Below, one piece after another: positions 54,893 through 63,600 of a DNA stretch of 64,000 nt; positions within the stretch are counted from its first letter, which is position 1; the number at the start of each line of letters is the position of its first letter. Below the pieces are notes generated by a model. That model was not told the DNA's origin, did no database searches, and saw only the letters and a list, made by a program, of their open reading frames with translations. Position numbers and translations under genes: made by a program. The stretch is from Zhengella mangrovi. GTDB taxonomy: Bacteria > Pseudomonadota > Alphaproteobacteria > Rhizobiales > Rhizobiaceae. Location of the stretch: the NCBI RefSeq assembly GCF_002727065.1, contig NZ_PDVP01000003.1, forward strand, positions 310,001 to 374,000. Direction: 5' to 3'.

Positions 54893-57040
54893 ATGACCGA
54901 TTTCATCTACGAGATGGACGCCGGCGGCATCGTCACCGTGACGATGGACATGCAGGGCCAGTCCGCAAACACCATGAACAAGCGTTTTGAACCCGGCATG
55001 CGGGAAATCCTGTCCCGGCTGGAAGCCGAGGAAAAGCTGACGGGGGTCGTCTTCGCCTCGGCCAAGAAGACCTTCTTCGCCGGCGGCGACCTCAACGACA
55101 TCCTGGCCACCGAAACGGCCGGCCAGGAGACATTCGACTTCATCGAGGACAACAAGGCTGTCTACAGGCGCCTGGAAAAGCTGGCTGTGCCGGTCGTCGC
55201 CGCCATCAACGGCGCCGCGCTCGGCGGCGGCTACGAGCTTTGCCTTGCCTGCAATCACCGCGTTGCGGTCGATGACCCGAAGGCCGTTGTCGGCCTGCCG
55301 GAAGTCACCCTCGGCCTGCTGCCCGGCGCCGGCGGCGTCGTTCGCCTGACCGCCCTGCTCGGACTGGAAAAGGCCCTGCCCCACTTGCTGGAAGGCAAGC
55401 CCGTCAAGCCGCAGGCGGCCCTTGCCGCCGGCATGGTCGATGCCGTCGTGGCCAGGCGGGAAGACCTGTTGCCGGCCGCCCGGGCGTGGATCCTGGAGAA
55501 CCCGTCGGCAAGCGTCCAGCCATGGGACCGCAAGGGCTTCCGCCATCCCGGCGGCCACGTGACGGATCCGCGCGTCCGCCAGGTCATCGTGGCCTCCTCC
55601 GCCATGCTTTTCTCGAAGACGCGCGGCCTGCTGCCCGCCCCGGAAAAGATCCTCGACATCGCCGTCAACTCCATGCGCACCAGCTTCGATGCCGCACTTC
55701 GCCAGGAAAGCCGCGGCATCGTCTCCCTGATGGTGACGCCGCAGTGCAAGGCGGCCATCAGTACCTTCTTCTTCGGAATGCAGGCCATCAAGGCCGGCAA
55801 GGTCCGGCCGCAGGGCGAGCACTGGAAGGCTGGAAAGGCGGCCGTGCTGGGCGCCGGTATGATGGGCAGCGGCATCGCCTGGGCGCATGCCAGGGCCGGC
55901 CTGCCGACCGCGCTGAAGGACACCGACCAGGCAAGGGCCGACAAGGGCAAGGCATATTCCGATACGCTCGCTGACAAGGCCATCCGCCGTGGCCGGATGG
56001 ACCAGGACGGCAAGGAACGGCTGCTCTCCCTGATCGACCCCGTGGCGGAGAACGCGGCCATCGCCGGCGCCGACATCATCATCGAGGCCGTCTTCGAGGA
56101 CATCGACCTGAAGGAAAAGGTGATCCCCGAAACCTTCGCGATGCTGTCGGAAACCGGCATCTACGGCTCCAACACCTCGACGCTGCCGATCTCCATCCTT
56201 GCCGAGGCCTGCCCCGACCCGTCCCGATTCATCGGCCTCCACTTCTTCAGCCCGGTCGACAAGATGAAGGTCGTCGAGATCATCATGGGCGAGAAGACGA
56301 GCCGGGAGACCCTTCGCAAGGCCTACGACTACGTCCAGCAGATCGGCTACATGCCCATCGTCGTCAACGACAGCCGCGGCTTCTTCACCTCGCGCGTCTT
56401 CGGCACCTTCATGGACGAGGGCATGGCGCTCCTGCTCGACGGCATGAAGCCGGCCGCCATCGAGCGGGCGGCGTGGCTTGCCGGCATGCCGGTCGGTCCG
56501 CTGGCGGTCCATGACGAGGTCTCGCTCGTCCTGTCGCAGAAGGTCCGCAAGACACACGCGGCGCTGGATGCCCGCCTCGGCGTCGACAGCGGCTTCGGCG
56601 CCCACAACACCGCCTCGGTCGCGGTCACGGAAGCGATGATCGAACAGGGCCGTGGCGGCCGTCACTATGGCGGCGGCTTTTACGACTACGCCTCGGACGG
56701 CAGCAAGACGCTCTGGCCCGGCCTGGCGCAGTTCGCCAGGGGCAACGGCGTCGTTCCGGTGAAGGATGCCATCGACCGGATCCTCTACCGCCAGGCGATC
56801 GAGACCCTGCGCTGCCTGCACGAGGGCGTCCTGAACACCGAGGTCGAGGCCAATCTGGGCGGCATATTCGCGATCGGCTTTCCCGCCCACACGGGCGGCG
56901 CGATCGAGTTCATCCGCAGGACCGGCATCGATCGCTTCGCCGCCCGCGCGAGGGAACTCGCGGATCTCTACGGGGATCGTTTCGCCGTCGATCCCGCGGC
57001 CTTGAAAAGCCTGCGGATCGAGGTGACGCAAGCCGCCTGA
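54893..57040 (+). CDS. bifunctional enoyl-CoA hydratase/3-hydroxyacyl-CoA dehydrogenase (FadB/FadJ-like)
   Basis: The 715-residue trifunctional-alpha-type enzyme has an N-terminal crotonase domain (FFAGGDLND about residues 62-70; INGAALGGGYELCLACNH about 104-121; GLPEVTLGLLPGAGG), a linker, an NAD-binding domain (VLGAGMMGSGIAWA near 320-333; SNTSTLPIS; LHFFSPVDKMKVVEI) and C-terminal dehydrogenase domains (NDSRGFFTSRV). It catalyses two consecutive beta-oxidation steps and sits with the thiolase in an operon. GGAGGACGCACC precedes the ATG. Confidence 0.93.
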   Translation: MTDFIYEMDAGGIVTVTMDMQGQSANTMNKRFEPGMREILSRLEAEEKLTGVVFASAKKTFFAGGDLNDILATETAGQETFDFIEDNKAVYRRLEKLAVPVVAAINGAALGGGYELCLACNHRVAVDDPKAVVGLPEVTLGLLPGAGGVVRLTALLGLEKALPHLLEGKPVKPQAALAAGMVDAVVARREDLLPAARAWILENPSASVQPWDRKGFRHPGGHVTDPRVRQVIVASSAMLFSKTRGLLPAPEKILDIAVNSMRTSFDAALRQESRGIVSLMVTPQCKAAISTFFFGMQAIKAGKVRPQGEHWKAGKAAVLGAGMMGSGIAWAHARAGLPTALKDTDQARADKGKAYSDTLADKAIRRGRMDQDGKERLLSLIDPVAENAAIAGADIIIEAVFEDIDLKEKVIPETFAMLSETGIYGSNTSTLPISILAEACPDPSRFIGLHFFSPVDKMKVVEIIMGEKTSRETLRKAYDYVQQIGYMPIVVNDSRGFFTSRVFGTFMDEGMALLLDGMKPAAIERAAWLAGMPVGPLAVHDEVSLVLSQKVRKTHAALDARLGVDSGFGAHNTASVAVTEAMIEQGRGGRHYGGGFYDYASDGSKTLWPGLAQFARGNGVVPVKDAIDRILYRQAIETLRCLHEGVLNTEVEANLGGIFAIGFPAHTGGAIEFIRRTGIDRFAARARELADLYGDRFAVDPAALKSLRIEVTQAA

Positions 57041-57077
57041 TCCCGGCCCTGCCGCTTCAGGGAACGAGAACCGCTGG

Positions 57078-57099
57078 CGCCCCCGGCAATCCGGGGGCG
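57078..57099 (+). terminator. GC-rich hairpin after the beta-oxidation operon
   Basis: Perfect 9-bp stem CGCCCCCGG / CCGGGGGCG with loop CAAT, 38 bases past the stop of the hydratase/dehydrogenase. No T-tract follows, so termination efficiency is uncertain. Confidence 0.5.
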
Positions 57100-57195
57100 T
57101 CAGGTCTCCAGAAAACGAGACGGTCGTCGAATGCGCGTGCGGGCAGGTCCGCCAAGTGCACCGGACCGCCAGACAATGGCTGGCTCCGTGCCGGA

Positions 57196-57210
57196 AATTG
57201 TCCGACAATT
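57196..57210. promoter_or_regulatory. GntR (FadR/LldR-type) operator AATTGTCCGACAATT
   Basis: A perfect 15-bp palindrome around one base, containing TTGT-CCG-ACAA, which fits the FadR-subfamily pattern TnGT-N3-ACnA. It lies 90 bases upstream of the lactate-dehydrogenase-like gene. No GntR gene is present in the window. Confidence 0.5.
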
Positions 57211-57299
57211 GCCGCGGTCGCTCTTGATCGCATGCCAGGCAGGCACGGCTTTCGTTCGGCGCGACGGACCGGAAACCACGCCATCAGACGGGAGGCCGC

Positions 57300-58436
57300 A
57301 TGGCCCGTTGTGTAACACTTGACGATTTCCGCCGCCGCGCCCGGGCCAGGCTCCCTCGCATGGTTTTCGACTACCTGGAAGGCGGCGCGGCCGGCGAACG
57401 GGGCCTCGCCCGCAATCGCGAAGCCTTCGGCCGCCACCTCTTCGAAGCCCGCCGCCTGACCGATGTCAGCCAGCGGGATCCGTCGGTGACCCTGCTCTGC
57501 CGAGACTATCCGCTGCCGCTCGCCATCGCGCCGACCGGGTTGAACGGCGTGATCCATGCAGGCGGAGACCTGATCCTGGCGCGGGCGGCGGCCCGCCATG
57601 GCCTGCCCTTCTGCCTGTCGACCGCCTCGACCTCGACAATCGAGGACGTTGCCCGCGCGACCGACGGCGAGAAGTGGTTCCAGCTTTACGTCCTGCACCG
57701 GGCGCAGGCGAAACTGTTCGTCCAGCGAGCGCTGAACGCCGGTTTCTCCACGCTGATCCTGACGGTGGACGTCGCGGTGAACGGCCGCCGCGAGCGCGAC
57801 CTGCGCTCCGGTTTCAAGGTTCCGTTCAAGCTCACGCCGCGGGTCGTGCTGGATGCCGCGGCGCACCCCGCCTGGACCCTGTCGCAGCTTCGCAACGGCC
57901 TGCCCAGGCTGGCGAATTTCGAGACCGACCTTGCTGCGGACGTGTCAGCCCAGGCGGCGTTGATGAACCGCCAGATGGACGCCGGTTTCGATTGGGAGGC
58001 ATTCGCGGAATTGCGCGATTCCTGGCCCCATGCGCTAATCCTGAAGGGGCTGAACTCGGCTGCCGAGGTCGCGCGGGCCAAGAAGGCCGGGGCGGATGCC
58101 GTCATCCTTTCAAACCACGGCGCCCGGCAGCTCGAGGATGTCGCGGCGCCACTGGATACCCTGCGCGCCGTGGCGCCCGCCGCGGACATCCCGCTTCTGC
58201 TCGATAGCGGCATCCGGTCGGGCGCCGATGTGGTCAAGGGCCTGGCGGCCGGCGCCAGCATGTGCCTCCTCGGCCGTGCCACGCTCTATGGCCTCGCCGC
58301 GGCGGGCGAAGCAGGCGTCAACGACGTCATCGACATGATCGCGTCCGAAATCGATACGACGCTGGCCCTGACGGGCTATCCGAGGGCACGCGAAATCGGC
58401 CAGCACGCGCTCGTCCCGCTGGCCGGGGCATCGTGA
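57300..58436 (+). CDS. lldD: FMN-dependent alpha-hydroxy-acid dehydrogenase (L-lactate/mandelate type)
   Basis: The 378-residue enzyme has the family N-terminal segment (TLDDFRRRARARLPRMVFDYLEGG), FMN contacts (AIAPTGLNGVIHAGGD; STASTSTIEDVA; WFQLYVL), the active-site SNHGARQLE (His near 272) and the phosphate-binding DSGIRSGADVVKGLAAGA. It oxidises a 2-hydroxy acid to a 2-oxo acid. Lactate is the default substrate, supported by an LldR-like operator upstream; mandelate or another hydroxy acid is possible. ATG at 57300 follows GGGAGG. No transporter or lldR is adjacent. Confidence 0.85.
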   Translation: MARCVTLDDFRRRARARLPRMVFDYLEGGAAGERGLARNREAFGRHLFEARRLTDVSQRDPSVTLLCRDYPLPLAIAPTGLNGVIHAGGDLILARAAARHGLPFCLSTASTSTIEDVARATDGEKWFQLYVLHRAQAKLFVQRALNAGFSTLILTVDVAVNGRRERDLRSGFKVPFKLTPRVVLDAAAHPAWTLSQLRNGLPRLANFETDLAADVSAQAALMNRQMDAGFDWEAFAELRDSWPHALILKGLNSAAEVARAKKAGADAVILSNHGARQLEDVAAPLDTLRAVAPAADIPLLLDSGIRSGADVVKGLAAGASMCLLGRATLYGLAAAGEAGVNDVIDMIASEIDTTLALTGYPRAREIGQHALVPLAGAS

Positions 58437-58453
58437 AGGAGCGCAGGGAATCC

Positions 58454-58768
58454 ATGGTGCTCCCGCGCGATGCGGCCAGGGCACTTGGCGGCAGAATGAA
58501 GGACATGGGCGGCCATGCCATGAACCATGGCGCCACCCTCGATCCGGCCATGCTGGCCGCCATGCCCGCCGACGGCGTCTTCATGATGATCGGGAAGACC
58601 TGCTCGCCCTGCCACGAAAGGGTCCGCCAGAAGATGGACTGGAGGGCCTCCCGCCCCCCGCCCCCGGATGCAGGCCCTGACCGGATGGCGCGATCGCGGG
58701 TCGGTCAGGGCTGTTTCACGCTGTCACAGAAGGAGACGTCCTTGTTCAGCGGCCCCAGCTTCAGGTAG
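58454..58768 (+). CDS. small CxxCH (c-type heme motif) protein, possibly a cytochrome c' fragment
   Basis: A 104-codon frame starts 17 bases after lldD with AGGGAA before the ATG. The first 65 residues look real: a Met/Gly/His-rich helix (RMKDMGGHAMNHG), then IGKTCSPCHERVRQKM with a CSPCH heme-binding motif. The arrangement resembles the two ends of a cytochrome c' with the middle missing. No signal peptide is present, which a periplasmic c-type cytochrome needs. After residue 66 the sequence is Pro/Arg-rich and antisense to the neighbouring binding-protein gene, and it contains C-runs (58650-58665) where a frameshift could lie. A degraded or truncated cytochrome is most likely. Confidence 0.4.
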   Translation: MVLPRDAARALGGRMKDMGGHAMNHGATLDPAMLAAMPADGVFMMIGKTCSPCHERVRQKMDWRASRPPPPDAGPDRMARSRVGQGCFTLSQKETSLFSGPSFR

Positions 58769-59979
58769 GCGTCCCGGTCCGCATTGAGGGCCTGGTCGAC
58801 GCCGGAGACCGTCTTGAAGTACTTCCGGTACGGCTTCCGGCTGTCCCCCTTGTAGAGCTCCGATATGAGCACGTTGCCGATCGCCTGGCGGTTGCCGTCG
58901 AGGCGCACGGTGCCGGTGGGTGTTTCGAGGACCAGCGTGTCGAGCGCGGCCCGGATCGCATTGTGTCCGTCGGACAGGTCCCCGCCCGTCTTGTCCAGCG
59001 CGGTGAGAAGCGCGGCCGTGTTGACGTAGTAGTCATAGGCAAACAGGGTCGGTGAAAGATAACCGTTTGGAAACACGTCCAGGTACTGTTTTTCGAAGGC
59101 AACCCATTCCGGCTTGTCGAATTCCATTGCCACCGGCCCCGAACTCGGCGTGCCGACCAGGTATTTCTCGCGGTCGCCCCGGGTCTTGTACAGCAGCGGC
59201 TGCATGGTAATCGTGCCTGCCACCATCGGGGCCGGGCTGCCGGCCGTCTCGTATTCCGTCAGGAAAACCCGCGCCGCCCAGCCTCCCATCGGCACGAAGA
59301 CGGCATCGACATCCTTCGGGATCTGGCGGGCGATCTCGGCGAACCCCGCGTTTTCCGTCCCCGGTGGCGCCCAGTAGCTGGCGACGAGCTTTCCGCCGGC
59401 ACGGCAGTAGTCGAACAGGAAACCGCGAACCTGCGCCCAGCCGAACTGATAGTCCTCGGCGACCGTGGCGATGGTCTTGTATCCCTTTTCCTCGAACGCG
59501 TATTTGCCCAGTCCGCCCATCCACTGCGCGGAATCCATGTTGAACCGGTAGTAGTTGACGGCGGGATCGCGCAGGGTCTGGTCCGGATGTGCCGAGGACC
59601 CGTTGAGAAACGTGATGTTCGGCACGGTCCGGGCGTAGTCCCGCAGGGCAAGGCCCGCCATCGCCGTCATCGGTCCGACGATGAAATCGACCTTGTCTTC
59701 TTCGACGAGCTTGCGCGCGGCAGCGACAGCCGTTTCGGGGCTCTCCCCCGAGGATGCCTTGATCCACTCGATGTCATGTCCGCCGGCCTTCCACGTCCAT
59801 TTGCGGAACGCGAGTTCCACGCCGCGCATGGATTCAAGCCCGAAACTGGCGAATTCGCCATCGAGCGGCGCAAGTGTGCCGATGCGGATTGCATCGGCCG
59901 CCGTCGCATCGCTGGCAGTCGTGAAAGAACCGGCGGCCAGTCCAAGCAGGACTCCGGCAAACCCGTTGACGATACGCAT
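58705..59979 (-). CDS. periplasmic binding protein, branched-chain amino acid type (LivK-like)
   Basis: The 424-residue product has a signal peptide (MRIVNGFAGVLLGLAAGSFT, cleavage near TAADA) and a type-1 periplasmic binding fold: IRIGTLAPLDGEFASFG, VDFIVGPMTAMAGLALRDYA, and a hinge near FVPMGGWAARVFLTEYE. Such proteins serve HAAT-family ABC importers for amino acids, amides or aromatic acids. No permease or ATPase genes adjoin it, so it is an orphan binding protein. Its 3' end overlaps the CxxCH frame on the opposite strand. Confidence 0.85.
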   Translation of the reverse strand: MRIVNGFAGVLLGLAAGSFTTASDATAADAIRIGTLAPLDGEFASFGLESMRGVELAFRKWTWKAGGHDIEWIKASSGESPETAVAAARKLVEEDKVDFIVGPMTAMAGLALRDYARTVPNITFLNGSSAHPDQTLRDPAVNYYRFNMDSAQWMGGLGKYAFEEKGYKTIATVAEDYQFGWAQVRGFLFDYCRAGGKLVASYWAPPGTENAGFAEIARQIPKDVDAVFVPMGGWAARVFLTEYETAGSPAPMVAGTITMQPLLYKTRGDREKYLVGTPSSGPVAMEFDKPEWVAFEKQYLDVFPNGYLSPTLFAYDYYVNTAALLTALDKTGGDLSDGHNAIRAALDTLVLETPTGTVRLDGNRQAIGNVLISELYKGDSRKPYRKYFKTVSGVDQALNADRDAYLKLGPLNKDVSFCDSVKQP

Positions 59980-60163
59980 CGCGGCTACTCCAGGACAGGC
60001 ATCTTGCGTCGGCAGCGGCTTGCGTTGGGTGAGCCCGTTGACCTCTACGCTGGAGGCTTGCGCATGCTGACTTCCGCATTGTGCTTCATTGGGACATAGT
60101 TTATGGTTAAGTTATAAAGAGTATTGGAAATTGCCAAATTGAGCAAATCTTAAAGGCGAGCCA

Positions 60164-60571
60164 ATGCCGGTCATAGAAAATATTGTTTCCTTGCTTTCAG
60201 CACTGGGCATGGCGACGGCCTGTATGCTTGGCAGCGCCCCGGTGACGTCGGCAGGTCAACAGGTTGCGGGAGGCGCAGCCCCGGTCATCCGGTCGATCAA
60301 TCCGTCGTCCGGCCCCGCCGGCGTTGCCTATCCGACGAAAGTGACGCTGACCGGAACCGGCTTTACCGCCAGCGGCAATACGGTGCTGTTCGGCGGCATC
60401 GAGTTACCTGACCTGCCGTCGGAGGCAGGAAAGATCGTCTTCGTGGCACCAAAGGAACGCTCTTCGGGCGGCGAGGTCCCGCCGATGGTGATGCCGCGGG
60501 GCGTGTACCCGGTATCCGTCGTCAACAGGAACGGGCGAAGCAATAGCGTCGACTTCATGTTGACGGACTGA
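60164..60571 (+). CDS. exported single IPT/TIG-domain protein
   Basis: The 135-residue product has a hydrophobic N-terminus (VSLLSALGMATACMLGSAPV, a signal sequence) and one IPT/TIG immunoglobulin-like domain: PVIRSINPSSGPAG, KVTLTGTGFTASGNTVLFGG and YPVSVVNRNGRSNSVDF. Such domains mediate binding at the cell surface. AAAGGCGAG precedes the ATG. The large Asp-box protein begins 45 bases later on the same strand, so the two are probably co-transcribed. The upstream stretch (59980-60163) is AT-rich with likely promoter elements but no clear motif. Confidence 0.75.
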   Translation: MPVIENIVSLLSALGMATACMLGSAPVTSAGQQVAGGAAPVIRSINPSSGPAGVAYPTKVTLTGTGFTASGNTVLFGGIELPDLPSEAGKIVFVAPKERSSGGEVPPMVMPRGVYPVSVVNRNGRSNSVDFMLTD

Positions 60572-60616
60572 AAGCATTGAACTTCTGGGGCGGGTATATA
60601 AGGCAGGGAGTGCAGC

Positions 60617-63600
60617 ATGGAACAGCATTTGCGGGCACGGATTGCGGAAGCAATCCGCCATTTTCTAGTCGTTGCGGTTCTGACGCTGGCCGGAGCCCTT
60701 GGTCTTCACCTGACGGCGATCGCCCAGGAAGCCGGGCACGAAGTTGACGAGCTGACACAAGAACCGGAAGGCACGCCGGCAGAACGGCTCCTGTGGTTCT
60801 ACCTGCCCCGCGCCTTCCCGTTCGACCGGGTTCCGCCGGGAAGCTTCCAGGCGGCAAGGAGGGAATACGAACAGCGGTTCGGCCCCGATTCCGGCTATGA
60901 GCAGCCGGCTTCCCCCACCGGCACCGTTCCATCCATCAATGTCGGCAACTGGTCTGCGATCGGCCCCACGCCCATCCAGAGCGGGTCGAACCAGTTTTCA
61001 GGCCGGATCAGTTCGGTCGCCGTGCACCCCACCAACGGCAACATCGTCTATATCGGCGGCGCCCAGGGCGGCATCTGGAAATCCTCCGATGGCGGCAGCA
61101 CGTGGATAGCGACGTCCGACCAGGCATGTTCGCTGGCCATGGGCGATATCGAGATCGACCCGGTCAATCCGAACATCGTCTACGCCGGCACGGGTGAACT
61201 GCACAATTCGGCCGACAGCTACTACGGCTGCGGTGTCCTGCGCTCGACCAACGGCGGCACATCCTGGCAGCAGATGGGAGCCAGTGTTTTCGATACCACC
61301 AGCGGCGGTGCGCGCATTGCGCGGATCAAGGTGCGCCCGAGCACGGCCGGTTCGACGACGGCCACGACCGTCTTCGCTGCATCCGACTTCGGCCTCTACC
61401 GCTCGACCGACAGCGGCCAGAACTGGACACGCGTCCTCACTGGCGTCGTTTCCGACGTCGCGATCAGCGACAACAACCAGAATATCGTGATTGCGGCCAT
61501 CGGCAGCGCATTCGGCGGTTCGACGAACGGAATCTACCGCTCGACCGACGGGGGAGCCACCTGGGCTCAGGTCACCAGCGGCCTGCCGACATCCAGCATC
61601 GGCCGCATCAACATCGACATGCGCGGCCAGTACGCCTACGCTGTCATGCAGAACTCGTCCACGTTCCAGATGCTCGGAATCTGGCGGACGACGGACGACG
61701 GCGCCAACTGGACCCAGCGCACCGCGACAGGCGCATCGTGCGGCAGCCAGTGCTGGTACGACATGCACATCAAGATCGCGCCGAACAGCCTTGAAACCGT
61801 CTACATGGGCGGCGTTTCCCTCTACAAATCCACTGACGGCGCCAGTTCATTCTCCAATATCACCAACGGGATCCACGTCGACCAGCACGACCTTGCCTTC
61901 CACCCGGTGGTCGCCGATACGGTCTACGCGGCGAACGACGGCGGACTGTTCCGGTCGCTGGATGGCGGAGCAACCTGGACGCAGCGCAACAGCGGCCTGA
62001 ACATCTCGCAGTTCTACGGCGGCCTTTCGGTGGCCCCGACGGGCAGCCAGCCGATATCGGGCGGCACCCAGGACAACCACACGGTGCTGTATACCGGATC
62101 GACCGTGTGGACGGACGTGAACTTCAGCGGCGTTGGCGGCTGCGATGGCGCCTTCACGCTGATCAATCCGTCCAACACCAACATCCGCTACGGCATGTGC
62201 CAATGGCAGCAGAATGCCTCCTACTCTGGGCCGAGGCGCAACGACACAGGGAACGGCGGCACCTACTTCCTCAAGAAGACCGGCATCAACGCCGGTGATC
62301 GCGGCCAGTTCATCCCGCCGCTGCGGATGAGCCCGACGACCCCCACCCGGGTCTATTTCGGCACCTACCGGCTCTACCGGTCGACCAACCAGGGCGACGC
62401 GTGGACAGCCGTTTCCAACGACCTGACCAGTGGCGGCAGCCGCAGCGCAATCTCGATGATGGCGGAGGCGAAGACCAATTCCAACGCCATGTATGTCGTG
62501 ACCAATGACGGCAAGGCCTGGTATTCGAGCAATGCCCAGAGCGGCTCGCCCACATGGACGGACCGCAGTTCCGGCCTGCCGACACGCGCCATGTCCTATG
62601 TCGCGGTCGATCCGACCAACGCCGACAACGCGATCGTCACGGCCCAGGGCTTCGGCACCGGTCACGTCTATCGCACGACCAACGCCGGCGCGACCTGGAC
62701 CAACATCTCGGGCAACCTAATCGACGTTCCGGTCAACACGGTTGTCATCGACCCTGGCGAACCGACCACCCACTTCTGGATCGGCACCGACCTGGGCGTC
62801 TACCGCACCACCGACGGCGGCACCACCTGGACGCCGTTCAACACCAACCTGCCCCTGCTGGCGGTGTTCGACCTGGTGTTCCAGGAAAGCACCGGCGATC
62901 TCTATGCGGCCACCCATGGCCGCGGGGCCTGGAAGGCTGCCTCATCGTCCGGCAGCCCGAGCATGACAGTCACCCCGACCACGGCGTTCAATTCCACGGG
63001 CGCCCAGGGAGGACCGTTCCTGCCCAACTCCCAGACCTATACCGTCACCAACAACGGCACGGGGTCGGTCAACTGGACCGCTAGCGACTCGGCGGCCTGG
63101 ACGACCATATCGCCCGCATCGGGAACAATCGTGCAGGGCGCGTCTACCGCTGTCATCGTGTCCATCAACACCACGGCCAACACGCTGGCACCGAACACCT
63201 ACAATTCAACGGTGAATTTCACCAACACCACCAACGGCACCGGCAACACGTCGCGGGCCGTGGCGCTGACCGTGACCGGCGGCAGTACCGGTCCGGCCAA
63301 CGACAATTTCGCCAATGCAACGAACATCGGCACCCTGCCCTACGCGGTGACCGGCCAGACCAATGTCGGCGCGACCAGCGAGACCGGCGAGCCGGCACTC
63401 AGCGCACCGAACAACTCGGTGTGGTACAAGGTCACGATCCCGAGCTCGACCACCCTGCATGTCGATACCAACGGCTCGGCTCTCGACACCTACATCGGCC
63501 TGTTCTCGGGATCGTCGGTCAGTTCCCTGACCACGCTTGCGACCAACGATGACGGCGGCACCAACCTGGCGTCCCTGATCGAGATGGCCGTGAATGCCGG

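Noticed and set aside
53477-57208. A 1243-codon open frame antisense to the thiolase and hydratase/dehydrogenase
   Set aside because: It is the mirror of two well supported enzymes. Only the short piece at 53479-53567 resembles a real protein and is listed as a pseudogene.
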